A stretch of DNA of 64,000 nucleotides from Chryseobacterium sp. 7 (GCF_003663845.1 NZ_RCCA01000004.1:62001-126000); one strand, 5' to 3'; shown: positions 16,574 through 25,828, counted from the stretch's first letter. A program made the numbers and translations. Notes: a model not told the origin generated them from the sequence alone.

Positions 16574-17260
16574 ATGAACAAAACTTTTGCAGACCACATC
16601 ATTGAATTCAATAAAAACCTCAGTTATAATGGAAATCTTCCTAAAGGGTTTCAGGTATTGAATCCGTATTTAGATAATCCGGAAACGATGACAATCATGC
16701 AGAAATTTTATCATAAGTATTATGATGATTCATCCCGAAGAAAATTCATGATTGGGATTAATCCGAGCCGTCATGGAGCAGGAGTTACCGGAGTTCCTTT
16801 TACCGATACAAAAAGACTTGAAAGTGTCTGTGGAATAAGAATGAAATCTGCTTATACTCACGAAGTCTCTTCTGTTTTTATGTATGATATGATTGAAGAA
16901 TATGGTGGTGCTGATCTTTTTTATAAAGATATTTATATCAATTCTCCGTTCCCTTTGGCTATTGTCAGAAAAACAAAAACAGGATGGCTTAATGCTAATT
17001 ACTATGATGACAGGAAACTGTTCGAAGAGGTAAAAGATTTTATGATTGAATCTTTGAAGAGACATCTCAGTCTTAATCTCGATACATCAGAAGTCTTTAT
17101 TCTCGGGAAAAAGAATGCCGATTTTATTTCAAAATTAAATAAAGAAGCAAAACTGTTTGATACAATGACGGTTCTGGAGCATCCAAGATATATTCAGCAA
17201 TATAAATCAAAAGAGAAACAGCTTTATATAGACAAATATATTATGGCATTAAAAAAATGA
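16574..17260 (+). CDS. SMUG2-like uracil-DNA glycosylase superfamily protein (DUF4918)
   Basis: A 228-residue protein of the uracil-DNA glycosylase fold. The first active-site motif is GINPSRHGAGVTGVPFTDTK (Asn in place of the catalytic Asp of UNG, as in SMUG enzymes) and the second is LEHPRYIQQYKSKEKQLYID (H-P-R). Between them, DIYINSPFPL corresponds to the uracil-recognition strand. This matches the SMUG2/DUF4918 group. I take the ATG at 16574 rather than the in-frame TTG at 16538, because the family N-terminus begins near TFADHIIEFN. It would repair deaminated bases in the cytosol. It is a single gene, convergent with the downstream minus-strand genes. Confidence 0.8.
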   Translation: MNKTFADHIIEFNKNLSYNGNLPKGFQVLNPYLDNPETMTIMQKFYHKYYDDSSRRKFMIGINPSRHGAGVTGVPFTDTKRLESVCGIRMKSAYTHEVSSVFMYDMIEEYGGADLFYKDIYINSPFPLAIVRKTKTGWLNANYYDDRKLFEEVKDFMIESLKRHLSLNLDTSEVFILGKKNADFISKLNKEAKLFDTMTVLEHPRYIQQYKSKEKQLYIDKYIMALKK

Positions 17261-17335
17261 CGAAACCCCTTCTTGGAAAGGGATTTGTCATTCATGAATT
17301 AGAATCTTTATAGAGAATGTGGAACTTATGCAATA

Positions 17336-18157
17336 TTAGTTTTTAATTACTTTGGTAGATTCTGTCGCTGTTTTGATGATGTAAACTCCTTTTGGAAGCT
17401 CAGAAATATTAATTTCATTATTTCCCTTCTGAGTTTGTACTGTTTTCAGCATTTTACCATCCATACTGTATACTTTTGCTTCACTGGCTTTCTCAGTTGT
17501 AACAGATAATAAACCGTTGGTTGGATTAGGATAAACAGTCAGGTCCTTTTTAGTGCTTTTAATCTCTGAAGTACCCAATACCAGATTGCTGTCTTTTACC
17601 CAGGTAAAGGCATCGAGAGCTACATATCTGAATGCTCCGTTCGCAGTGATTTGAAGCTCATCAATTATAATATTCGAATAGTTTTGCCCGTTCAGGTTCG
17701 TTAGGTCAATCAAAGTATATCCGTTTGTAGAACCTAGTGAGGTTGCGAACCCCGTAGTTTTTGTTTGGGTAAATTTTGTCACTCCACTCAGCTTTCCTGT
17801 TACAGTAATATTTCCTGAGACATTCAGATCCAGATTCAATGCTGAAAGATACATCCAGAACCTGTTTACTTTAAACAAATTTGAAGTTGTTTTAATACTG
17901 AAGGATGGTGGCGATTGAGAATCGTTAGAATTATCAATATATCTATTGTCATTTGCTGTTCCGCTCCATCCTGTTCCCGGGAAATTTCCCTGGATGTCAA
18001 AGACACTCACATGCGAAATAATGTTGAAAATGACCCCATTATCGGTGAAGCTTGTACTTCCGTTCGATTCCGTTTCAAATTGCTCTGTACTGGTCTGCCC
18101 GAATGAAAAAATTGAAATGAGCAGACTACAAATGGTTAAAAAAGTAGTGCTTTTCAT
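17336..18157 (-). CDS. Secreted protein with T9SS type A sorting domain
   Basis: A 273-residue exported protein: signal peptide to about SFGQ (residue 21), a 170-residue beta-rich body with no family I recognise, and a C-terminal type IX sorting domain beginning DLTVYPNPTNGLLSVTT, with KVYSMDGKMLKT and NISELPKGVYIIKT. This tail directs translocation across the outer membrane by the SprA machinery and cell-surface attachment or release. The body has NGYTLIDLTNLNGQNYSNI and ends FRYVALDAFTWVKD, reminiscent of carbohydrate- or lectin-like beta-sandwiches, but this is only an impression. It lies 34 bases downstream of the tail-collar gene, probably as one transcript. Confidence 0.85.
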   Translation of the reverse strand: MKSTTFLTICSLLISIFSFGQTSTEQFETESNGSTSFTDNGVIFNIISHVSVFDIQGNFPGTGWSGTANDNRYIDNSNDSQSPPSFSIKTTSNLFKVNRFWMYLSALNLDLNVSGNITVTGKLSGVTKFTQTKTTGFATSLGSTNGYTLIDLTNLNGQNYSNIIIDELQITANGAFRYVALDAFTWVKDSNLVLGTSEIKSTKKDLTVYPNPTNGLLSVTTEKASEAKVYSMDGKMLKTVQTQKGNNEINISELPKGVYIIKTATESTKVIKN

Positions 18158-18191
18158 GATTTTTGTTTTAAATGTTAGGTGATTATAAATA

Positions 18192-18743
18192 TTAACTTCT
18201 TGAAGGATAGATGCCTTCCACGCAGATAATATAGTTTAAGCCAAGGTAAGGCGGCATATTATTTACAGGTATATTTTGTCCTACATATACAATACTTTGA
18301 GCATTGATTGCAGTGTCAGGATTAACATTGTTTACATAGCTTGTAACAGCATTGAAATCTCTACCTACCTGATTTCCTGTAATGGCTATAGATGTTGTGG
18401 CGCTGGGAGTTGATGAATTGGCATTTGTGTTGGCAACTTTCAGCTGAAATCCACTTCCCATACTTGGCATATTGGATGCTAAAAGTGTGTTTTGTGTAGT
18501 ACCCGCTACCACTCCCAAAGGATAAAATTCGTTTGCATTTACATTGCCGGCTCCTAAAGCCATACGTCCTTTTAAGTTAGGCAAAGCGAAAGTTGTAATA
18601 CCGTCTCCGCCATATGTTGTTCCTAAAATAGAGAATAAAGCTGAATTTCTTGAAATTGCTAATAAGCTTCCGTCACAAAACATCCAGCCTCTGGGTGCGA
18701 AATTTCCTGCAAATAATTTTACGATTCCAATGTACTCTTCCAT
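18192..18743 (-). CDS. Tail-collar domain protein (microcystin-dependent protein-like)
   Basis: A 183-residue protein of the phage tail collar/MdpB family: it starts MEEYIGIVKLFAGNFAPRGW, then CDGSLLAISRNSALFSILGT, TYGGDGITTFALPNLKGRMA, and ends PYLGLNYIICVEGIYPSR. Such proteins are trimerising receptor-binding or adhesion modules; many occur in bacteria outside any prophage, and no other phage gene is near. No signal peptide is visible. It is the first gene of a minus-strand pair with the T9SS cargo gene. Its upstream sequence shares two blocks with the leader of the double-glycine peptide gene at 41.5 kb. Confidence 0.85.
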   Translation of the reverse strand: MEEYIGIVKLFAGNFAPRGWMFCDGSLLAISRNSALFSILGTTYGGDGITTFALPNLKGRMALGAGNVNANEFYPLGVVAGTTQNTLLASNMPSMGSGFQLKVANTNANSSTPSATTSIAITGNQVGRDFNAVTSYVNNVNPDTAINAQSIVYVGQNIPVNNMPPYLGLNYIICVEGIYPSRS

Positions 18744-18765
18744 GATAATATGATTTAGTTTTAAA

Positions 18766-18800
18766 TTTCCTACTCTTTTTACAGGCTTTTCAGAATCCGC
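18766..18800 (-). promoter_or_regulatory. Two-block upstream motif shared with the 41.5-kb peptide gene
   Basis: On the minus strand, GCGGATTCTGAAAAGC (18800-18785) is followed after 8 bases by AGAGTAGGAAA (18776-18766), then 22 bases to the ATG. The same two blocks occur at 41563-41533 (13 of 16 and 11 of 11 bases), 20 bases before the precursor peptide ATG. This suggests a common regulator, sigma factor or leader structure. Confidence 0.5.
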
Positions 18801-18999
18801 CTTTTGGTTATTAATTCTTAGGCCAAAGGAACGATTAATAGGAATCGGGTACTAGAGTAGAAAATACCAAATTGAACACTCAGTATTTCTACGTAAAGGG
18901 AATCTTTTGAATGGTGCATTTATAATGGAATTTATCCTTTTTAAGTTTCTCAGAAAGAGTGGTATTTCGTATTTTTGTAAGAATCCAATAAAAATAAAA

Positions 19000-19764
19000 A
19001 TGAGCGAATTTGTAGCGTCAGAAATTAGAAATAATATTGCCGAAATAACTTTCGGGACTCCTAAAAGCAACTCTCTTCCGGGAGCAATTTTAGAAAAACT
19101 GGCAGAAACCATCCTTCAGGAAGGAGCTAAAGATGAAGTAAAAGCAATTTTGGTAAAGAGTGCTGGAGAGAAAGCATTCTGTGCAGGAGCAAGCTTTGAT
19201 GAACTTTTAGCCATTGAAGAACTGGAGGCTTCCAAGAAATTTTTCGGTGGTTTTGCAAAAGTTTTAAATGCCATGAGAAACTGTGGAAAAATTGTAGTGG
19301 TAAGAGTTCAGGGAAAAACTACAGGTGGTGGAGTAGGAATTGCATGTGGAGCCGACTATTGTTTTGCAACCAAAGATTCTGCTTTAGCGCTTACAGAGAT
19401 TAATCTGGGAATTGGCCCTTTTGTAATCGGTCCTTATGTAGAAAGAAAAATCGGAAAGTCTCAATTCTCTGCAATGGCTATTGATGCAGACTTCAGAACT
19501 GCTGAATGGGCAGAACAACATAATATCTATCATTCCGTTTCAGCAAATATTCAGGAAATGGATGAGGAATTGGAGAAATTTTTACAGACGCTGGCTTCTA
19601 GAAGCAGTGATGCTTTAGCTTTAATTAAAAAAGTTTCATGGGAAGGTACAGATCATTTCAATGAATTAATGCCTGCAAGAATTCATATGAGTGCAAGTCT
19701 TATCCTTGAAGATTCTGCTAAGAAAAATATTGAGTCTATTAAAGAAAGACTGAGAGTAAAATAA
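19000..19764 (+). CDS. Enoyl-CoA hydratase/isomerase family protein
   Basis: A 254-residue crotonase-fold protein starting MSEFVASEIRNNIAEITF. Oxyanion segments FCAGASFDEL (60-69) and GGGVGIACGAD are present. Of the two hydratase glutamates, the one in LTEINLGIGPFVIGPYV is kept (E133), but the GGGxE position is Gly, as in methylglutaconyl-CoA hydratase-like proteins. It may replace the missing PaaF (2,3-dehydroadipyl-CoA hydratase) or act in leucine degradation; sequence alone does not decide. An upstream in-frame ATG at 18907 would add 31 atypical residues. TATTTTTG at 18970-18977 is a likely -7 element. It is monocistronic, with a strong terminator. Confidence 0.85.
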   Translation: MSEFVASEIRNNIAEITFGTPKSNSLPGAILEKLAETILQEGAKDEVKAILVKSAGEKAFCAGASFDELLAIEELEASKKFFGGFAKVLNAMRNCGKIVVVRVQGKTTGGGVGIACGADYCFATKDSALALTEINLGIGPFVIGPYVERKIGKSQFSAMAIDADFRTAEWAEQHNIYHSVSANIQEMDEELEKFLQTLASRSSDALALIKKVSWEGTDHFNELMPARIHMSASLILEDSAKKNIESIKERLRVK

Positions 19765-19811
19765 TTTTCATTTTATAGATTAAGAATTAGTTAAATTTTA
19801 ACCAAAATACA

Positions 19812-19847
19812 ATCCGGAGAAACATTTTGTTTCTCCGGATTTTTTTA
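19812..19847 (+). terminator. Intrinsic terminator after the crotonase gene
   Basis: A perfect 12-base stem, ATCCGGAGAAAC (19812-19823) and GTTTCTCCGGAT (19829-19840), with a 5-base loop and T7. Confidence 0.9.
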
Positions 19848-20171
19848 TGCCTTCTTCCGTTTGAATGAATAATATTGAAGGTTTTATATTTAATAGTTGT
19901 TGTTGATTTATTTTAATGTTTTTCGTTAAAATAATGCTTATTTGTTATTTTAAGCATTGTTTTTATTTAAAATAGTCATTGTTTTAACTATTTTTATATA
20001 ATTCAATGATTTTTAAAAATCTAATTTAACTCAATTTTAACATATTTTTTTAATTAATAATTTAATATTGATTGAAATTTTAAATCAATTGAATTTAATT
20101 AATTGAAATACTGTTTTTGTTGTGTTTTTAATAGTTTTTATTACATATATTTGCTTCAATACTGTTAAAAT
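19848..20171 (+). other. AT-rich upstream region of the susC-like gene
   Basis: About 320 bases of very AT-rich sequence with no gene. A good -7 element TATATTTG lies at 20146-20153, with TTG at 20120-20122 (23-base spacing, at the long end of the accepted range). This is the probable promoter of the SusC/SusD operon. No clear operator palindrome was seen. Confidence 0.5.
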
Positions 20172-23132
20172 ATGTTAAATATGAAAATGAAATTAATCTT
20201 GAGCACTGCTGTGCTGTTCTTTGTAGGAGGACACCTGGTGGAGGCTCAAAAAACGAAACGTGACACCATACCACAGGATACTAAGATTGATGAAATCGTT
20301 GTAGTAGCCTACGGGAGCCAAAAAAGGGAAACAATGGTAGGTTCTAATACCGAAGTAAAAGCTAAGCAATTTGCAGATCGCCCTATCACAAGTATCGGGC
20401 AAGCTTTGGATGGAGCGAGTGCCGGTGTTAAAATAAGTACCAGTACAGGGCAGCCAGGAAGCTCACCAAGTATTCAGATTCGCGGAATAGGCTCTTATGG
20501 AATTTCTACATCACCTTTATATGTGGTGGATGGTACTATTTATACCGGATCACTTGCAGCAATTAATCCCAACGATATAGCATCATTCAATATCCTGAAA
20601 GATGCTGCGTCCACTTCGTTGTACGGTTCTGCAGCAGCCAATGGAGTTGTTTTGATCACCACAAAATCAGGTAAAAAAGGAAAAGATGCCTTCAACTTTA
20701 GTATGAGCACCGGAGCAGTGGGAAGATCAATTCCTGAATATGATAGAGTGAATGTTTATCAATATTATCCTCTTATCTGGGAATCCATCAGAAACGGAAG
20801 AATGACTGCCATTCCCGGCACTACTGTAGCAGATGCTAATGCCTATGCAACAGCACAATTAATTTCCGGGGTTTTGAAAACAAATGTTTTTAATGTGGCC
20901 GATAATCAATTGGTTGTTAATGGAATTTTAAATCCCGATGCAAAACTTAAATATACAGATTTGGACTGGCAGAAGCCTTTAATGAATACCGGTTTCAGAC
21001 AGAATTATGAAGTAAACTACAGTGGTGGTAGCAATACAACAACTTATTTTACTTCAGTAGGATACACCAATGAAACAGGATATCTTATCAAATCAGATTT
21101 TGAAAGATTTACTGCAAGATTAAAAGTAGATTCACAAGTTAAAAGCTGGCTGAAATTAGGAACAAGTATCAGTGGGGTCTCTTCTAACGGAAATAACTCC
21201 GTAGATGGAGCTGATAATAATTCAGCATACATCAACCCGTACAGATGGACAAGAACAATGGCGCCAATTTATAGCCCGTATGCCCATGATCCTAACACAT
21301 TTGCCACTCTTTATGATAATGCAGGGAATGTAGTATATGATGCAGGAAGTGCTAGAGGAGCAGATGCGGCAGCTGGAAGAAACGTAATTCAGGAAACACT
21401 TTTAAATAAAGATCTTTCTAAAAACTATTATATTATTTCAAGAGCATACGCAGAAATTAAAGTGGATCCATATCTTACTTTGTCCACCAATGCAGGATAT
21501 GATATCAGAAATAACAGAAGAAGTACTTACGGAAATAAGATTATTGGAGATGCTGCTCCTGGAGGATCGGCAGAAAAATATAGCTTTACGGAACAGACCT
21601 TCACTTGGAATCAGCTCTTGAATTATAAAAGAAAATTTGGAGATCATAATTTTGAATTCCTTTTAGGACACGAAAACTATAAGTATATGTACGAATACCT
21701 ATATGGGTATAAAAAAGGTCAGATTGTAGATGACAATGATGAACTGGTAAACTTTGTAACTCCGGCATCCCTTACCTCGCGTACAGATAACTATAGAAAA
21801 GAAGGGGTTTTTTCACGATTGAACTATGATTATAAATCAAAATATTTGCTTTCAGGATCTATCCGTTGGGATGGCTCGTCAAGATTTGCTAAAGATGTAA
21901 GATGGGATTCATTCTGGTCTCTTGGTGCCGGATGGAGATTGAAAGGGGAAGAGTTCTTAAGCAATTCTAGTCTTATCAGTGAATTAAAGCTGAGAGGTTC
22001 TTATGGAGAAGTTGGAAATGATGGAACAAATAGTTATTATATGTACAAAAGTACCTATACTTTAGGATATAATAATGCACAGGAGCCTGGGATTTTATTT
22101 GGATTTTTGGCAGATCCTTCAATTACATGGGAGGCTAACAAGCAAACTGATGTAGGGATTGATTTTGGATTTTTGAATAACAGAATTACAGGATCTGTAG
22201 AGTACTATAACAGGGTTACTGAGGATTTGATTTTCCCGGTTCCTCTTCCGGTTTCTTCCGGCGTTCCGGATAACACAATCAGCAGAAATGTGGGAACAAT
22301 GTACAACCGCGGATTCGAATTCAGTATTAATGCAGATGTTATTAGAACTCAGAACTTCACGTGGAATATCAATGCTAATGCGTCAACCCTTAAAAATCAG
22401 ATCACAGAACTTTCTAACGGAATAACAGAAATCATCAACGGAACTAAGAAAATTTCTGTAGGACATTCCATATATGATTATTGGTTGAGACAATGGTATG
22501 GGGTAGATCCTGCTGATGGTTCTCCACTATTTTTGGCAGCAGATGCATATGCCAATACAACAGCTGCAGATATCAGAACGGTGAACGGGCAAAAAGTAAC
22601 CACCAACTTTAATAAAGCAAAGTATGACTATTCAGGAACCGCAATCCCTGATTTGTTCGGAAGCTTTGGAACATCCATTACTTATAAACAATGGGCATTA
22701 ACTGCAATGTTTACTTATCAGTTAGGTGGAAAAACGTATGATTCCAATTATGCAGCTTTAATGTCAAGTTACTCGCAGGGTGGAGCATTAAGTACAGATA
22801 TCCTTGACAGATGGACAACTCCGGGTCAGATCACGGATGTTCCTGCATTGAATTCATCAACATATACAAGTTCAAATGCCGGAAACTCTTCAAGATGGCT
22901 GGTGAGCTCAGATTTTCTTACATTCAGACAGGCTACATTAAGCTACAGCTTTAGCCCGGAAACATTATCTCAGCTTGGGGTAACAGGATTAAGAATTCTT
23001 GTTTCCGGTGAAAATATCTGGAGTAAAACAGCAAGAAAGGGGCTGGAGCCATCACAGGCTTTTAATGGTACTGCATCAAACAGATATACTCCGGCAAGAG
23101 TAGTAACTATAGGATTTAATGTATCTTTTTAA
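20172..23132 (+). CDS. SusC/RagA-type TonB-dependent outer-membrane transporter
   Basis: A 986-residue TonB-linked barrel that imports oligomeric nutrients with its SusD partner. After the signal peptide (to about VEAQ, residue 25) comes a TonB-box-like IDEIVVVAYGSQKRE, then the plug with GSSPSIQIRGIGSYGISTSP, YVVDGTIY and ILKDAASTSLYGSAAANGVV, which are SusC hallmarks. The barrel follows and ends in the aromatic signature TIGFNVSF. It lacks the roughly 90-residue carboxypeptidase-regulatory-like domain usual in SusC proteins. The exact start (20172, or ATG codons at 20181 or 20187) is uncertain. Substrate cannot be read from the sequence: no glycosidase or sensor is adjacent. Confidence 0.93.
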   Translation: MLNMKMKLILSTAVLFFVGGHLVEAQKTKRDTIPQDTKIDEIVVVAYGSQKRETMVGSNTEVKAKQFADRPITSIGQALDGASAGVKISTSTGQPGSSPSIQIRGIGSYGISTSPLYVVDGTIYTGSLAAINPNDIASFNILKDAASTSLYGSAAANGVVLITTKSGKKGKDAFNFSMSTGAVGRSIPEYDRVNVYQYYPLIWESIRNGRMTAIPGTTVADANAYATAQLISGVLKTNVFNVADNQLVVNGILNPDAKLKYTDLDWQKPLMNTGFRQNYEVNYSGGSNTTTYFTSVGYTNETGYLIKSDFERFTARLKVDSQVKSWLKLGTSISGVSSNGNNSVDGADNNSAYINPYRWTRTMAPIYSPYAHDPNTFATLYDNAGNVVYDAGSARGADAAAGRNVIQETLLNKDLSKNYYIISRAYAEIKVDPYLTLSTNAGYDIRNNRRSTYGNKIIGDAAPGGSAEKYSFTEQTFTWNQLLNYKRKFGDHNFEFLLGHENYKYMYEYLYGYKKGQIVDDNDELVNFVTPASLTSRTDNYRKEGVFSRLNYDYKSKYLLSGSIRWDGSSRFAKDVRWDSFWSLGAGWRLKGEEFLSNSSLISELKLRGSYGEVGNDGTNSYYMYKSTYTLGYNNAQEPGILFGFLADPSITWEANKQTDVGIDFGFLNNRITGSVEYYNRVTEDLIFPVPLPVSSGVPDNTISRNVGTMYNRGFEFSINADVIRTQNFTWNINANASTLKNQITELSNGITEIINGTKKISVGHSIYDYWLRQWYGVDPADGSPLFLAADAYANTTAADIRTVNGQKVTTNFNKAKYDYSGTAIPDLFGSFGTSITYKQWALTAMFTYQLGGKTYDSNYAALMSSYSQGGALSTDILDRWTTPGQITDVPALNSSTYTSSNAGNSSRWLVSSDFLTFRQATLSYSFSPETLSQLGVTGLRILVSGENIWSKTARKGLEPSQAFNGTASNRYTPARVVTIGFNVSF

Positions 23133-23142
23133 ATAATTAAGT

Positions 23143-24648
23143 ATGAAAAATATCGCAAAACAATATATAAAATGGGCTGTTGTTCTTTCAGTCTTCACGG
23201 GAATGGTTTCATGTCAGAGTGATTACCTTGAAACAGATCCTACTACTGCCGCTTCAGAGGAAGCAGCATATTCCAGTGCAGCCAATCTCATGGCAATTAT
23301 TAACGGAATGCATAGAGATATGTATTACAGACAAAATGATAGCCAGGGACAAAACGGTCAGGGTGGAATCATGATTATGATGGATGCTCTGGGAGATGAT
23401 CTTGTCTTTCCTTCTACAGGTAACGGATGGTATATTACTACTGTAAGATGGCAGGATCAGGTAAATGAAAGCGGTTCTAATGATTTTTATCCTTACCAGT
23501 TTTATTATGCGTTAATCAGAAATGCAAATCTGGTTATAGCTAATGGTCCTTCAGTTCCTGCACCTACTGCAGCTGATGCTGCTACTATTAAAACCGCTAT
23601 TGGAGAAGCTTACGCATTCAGGGCGTTCTGCTATTATATGCTGGTTCAGATTTATGGTAAAAGATATGTTCCTGGTACAAATAATACCCAACTTGGTGTT
23701 CCCATCAGATTGGAAGCTAATGAAATACCTTTGGCCAGAAATACTGTAGAAGAAGTATATACACAGATCGGAAAAGATCTTAACGAAGCCGCAACCAGAC
23801 TTGCGGGCATTACCAGAGCAACAAAATCGCACTTTAATGATAAAGTGATTTTAGGATTGAAAGCCAGAGTTGCATTAACACAAGGGAATTATGCAGCTGC
23901 TGTAACTGCAGCTCAGTCAGCACGCGTTGGTTTTGCTCTGATGGATAATGCGACGTATACGGCCGGATTCAATAATTTGGCAGGTGTTGGCGAATGGATG
24001 TGGGGTGCTACAATTATAGCAGATCAGGGAGATTCATTCTCAAACTTTGGTGCTTATATGTCCAGAAACTTTAACTCTACCAATATTCGTCAGGCTCCAA
24101 AAGCTATTAACAGCAAATTATTTTTATCATTTCCGTCTACAGATATTAGAACGAAAAATTTTGACCCGACAGGAGCACACACAGCACTTGCATTGCCTTC
24201 AACATATTCTAAATTCCCATATACAGGTCAGAAGTTCCTTGCAGCAAGTCAGGCAGACAGTAGAGTGGATGTTCCTTATATGAGGTCTGCGGAAATGTAT
24301 CTTATTGAAGCGGAAGCATTGGCCAGATCAGGAGATGAAGCCGGTTCTAAAGCAGTATTCAATGTATTTGCAAAAAACAGAAACCCTTCTTATACAGGTG
24401 CTGCTACAACAGGAGCTGCTTATATCACAGAAATTCTCAACAGCAGAAGACTGGAATTCTGGGGAGAAGGTTTTAGATTCTTAGATCTGAAGAGACTGAA
24501 TCAAGGTTTGGACAGAACAGGAGCTAATCACTCTTCGGTAGTGACCAATAATGTAATGACAGTTGCTAACACAGATTTACGTTGGGAATTCCTTATCCCA
24601 AGAACAGAGATTAATGCCAATCCGTTGATTGTTCAGAACCCTTTATAA
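23143..24648 (+). CDS. SusD/RagB-type surface lipoprotein
   Basis: The 501-residue nutrient-binding lid of the SusC channel. A lipoprotein signal ends at C24 (VLSVFTGMVSCQSDYLETDP). The alpha-helical TPR-like core has EAYAFRAFCYYMLVQIYG and the C-terminal SusD_RagB region contains RSAEMYLIEAEALARSG and ILNSRRLEFWGEGFRFLDLK. It begins 10 bases after the susC stop, so the pair is co-transcribed and ends at a strong terminator. Its substrate is unknown. Confidence 0.94.
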   Translation: MKNIAKQYIKWAVVLSVFTGMVSCQSDYLETDPTTAASEEAAYSSAANLMAIINGMHRDMYYRQNDSQGQNGQGGIMIMMDALGDDLVFPSTGNGWYITTVRWQDQVNESGSNDFYPYQFYYALIRNANLVIANGPSVPAPTAADAATIKTAIGEAYAFRAFCYYMLVQIYGKRYVPGTNNTQLGVPIRLEANEIPLARNTVEEVYTQIGKDLNEAATRLAGITRATKSHFNDKVILGLKARVALTQGNYAAAVTAAQSARVGFALMDNATYTAGFNNLAGVGEWMWGATIIADQGDSFSNFGAYMSRNFNSTNIRQAPKAINSKLFLSFPSTDIRTKNFDPTGAHTALALPSTYSKFPYTGQKFLAASQADSRVDVPYMRSAEMYLIEAEALARSGDEAGSKAVFNVFAKNRNPSYTGAATTGAAYITEILNSRRLEFWGEGFRFLDLKRLNQGLDRTGANHSSVVTNNVMTVANTDLRWEFLIPRTEINANPLIVQNPL

Positions 24649-24674
24649 ACACGTACAGATTTTAATATATGCTT

Positions 24675-24707
24675 GAGAACCCGGCAACTGCTGGGTTCTC
24701 TTTTTTT
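24675..24707 (+). terminator. Intrinsic terminator after susD
   Basis: GAGAACCC (24675-24682) pairs with GGGTTCTC (24693-24700) and is followed by T7. Confidence 0.9.
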
Positions 24708-24773
24708 ATTTCAATAGAAAAATGAACGATGAGGTTTTCTGCAGAAAATATTTTGAAAATTTAAAATAAATAA

Positions 24774-24814
24774 TTGGTAGATTGAAAATAAATTATAACT
24801 TTGTAATTCAAAGT
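24774..24814 (+). promoter_or_regulatory. Promoter with overlapping palindromic operator
   Basis: TTG (24774-24776), exactly 19 bases, then TAACTTTG (24796-24803): a full Bacteroidota promoter. Overlapping the -7 element is the 17-base palindrome ACTTTGTAATTCAAAGT (24798-24814). The same 17-mer in inverse orientation occurs at 25851-25867, in front of the next transcript. Binding there would block RNA polymerase. Confidence 0.8.
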
Positions 24815-24821
24815 TCTTTTT

Positions 24822-25439
24822 ATGGATTCAAAAAATTATCACGAAGACCTATCCCATATACGTTCTATGATGGAACGTTCTTCCAGATTTATTTCATTAA
24901 GTGGCTTATCAGGAGTTATTGCAGGTTTAACAGCAATTATTGGTGCTCTATATGTGTATTTTGTTTTTCAGAGAGAAGGAATCAGTTATTTGGATGGAGA
25001 AAGAAATATTCTTGGACCGGCACTGGTTAAAGAACTTGTTCTGATTGGAATCACCATTCTGATTGTTGCTGTTCTTAGCGGTTATATTTTTACTGCCCAC
25101 AAAAGCAAAAAGAAAGGGTTGAAGATCTGGGATGCTACAACAAAGCGACTTTTGATTACCTTTGCAGTGCCTTTAATAGCAGGAGGAATCTTTTGCCTTG
25201 CGCTTCTTTATCATCATCTTTTTGTTTTCATTGCACCGGCTACCCTTATTTTTTACGGATTAGCTCTGGTAGCTGCAGAACGGTATACATTAACGGATGT
25301 AAAGTATTTGGGATATCTTGAAATTGTTTTAGGACTTATTTCTTTATTCTTTTTAGGATGGGGACTGCTTTTTTGGGCTGTTGGTTTCGGAGTTTTGCAT
25401 ATTGTGTATGGATTGATCATGCATAAGAAATATAAATAA
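24822..25439 (+). CDS. Six-helix inner-membrane protein, regulator-linked
   Basis: A 205-residue integral membrane protein with about six hydrophobic spans. The cytosolic N-terminus MDSKNYHEDLSHIRSMMERS is followed by spans beginning near SLSGLSGVIAGLTAIIGALY, and a long hydrophilic loop KSKKKGLKIWDATTKRL separates two halves. I recall similar proteins beside winged-helix regulators in other Bacteroidota but know no function. It is the first gene of a two-gene operon with the regulator at 25538. Confidence 0.8.
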   Translation: MDSKNYHEDLSHIRSMMERSSRFISLSGLSGVIAGLTAIIGALYVYFVFQREGISYLDGERNILGPALVKELVLIGITILIVAVLSGYIFTAHKSKKKGLKIWDATTKRLLITFAVPLIAGGIFCLALLYHHLFVFIAPATLIFYGLALVAAERYTLTDVKYLGYLEIVLGLISLFFLGWGLLFWAVGFGVLHIVYGLIMHKKYK

Positions 25440-25537
25440 TGATATAGGATATGGTTTTGCTATTGACCAGCAGAATCAGTAGAATTAAGCAGATATTTCG
25501 CTTGGGAATGTTTGCTGAATAATTAAGATAAGATAAA

Positions 25538-25828
25538 ATGATTAAAATAAATCAACTCAATAAAGAATTCGAAAGCCGCGTAAGACTGGGGATTATGTCC
25601 GTTCTTATGGTTAACGACTGGGTTGATTTTTCTGAAATGAAAAGCCTGCTCGAAATTACAGACGGAAACCTGGCGAGCCACAGCAATGCACTGGAAAAAG
25701 CAGAATATATAGAAGTGAAAAAAGAATTTGTAGGAAAAAAACCTAAAACATCTTACCGTGTTACACAGAACGGAAGACAGGCTTTTACCGAACACCTGGA
25801 TGCACTTGAAAAGCTGTTGGGACGATAG
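25538..25828 (+). CDS. Winged-helix DNA-binding regulator
   Basis: A 96-residue single-domain winged helix protein of the ArsR/MarR-like transcriptional regulator type (HTH_34-like). Helices ESRVRLGIMSVLMVNDWVDF, FSEMKSLLEITDGNLASHSN (recognition helix) and the wing KKEFVGKKPKTSYRVTQNGR are clear. It has no cysteine ligands for metal. It follows the membrane-protein gene by 98 bases and is bracketed by two copies of a 17-base palindrome (24798 and 25851), so I infer autoregulation and control of the downstream membrane-protein operon. Confidence 0.88.
   Translation: MIKINQLNKEFESRVRLGIMSVLMVNDWVDFSEMKSLLEITDGNLASHSNALEKAEYIEVKKEFVGKKPKTSYRVTQNGRQAFTEHLDALEKLLGR

Noticed and set aside
17258-17290. 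Terminator after the SMUG2-like gene
   Set aside because: TGACGAAACCCCTT/AAAGGGATTTGTCA can pair imperfectly, but there is no T-tract, so it was not listed.
18192-18743. Prophage remnant
   Set aside because: A single tail-collar protein without other phage genes; such proteins are common bacterial genes.
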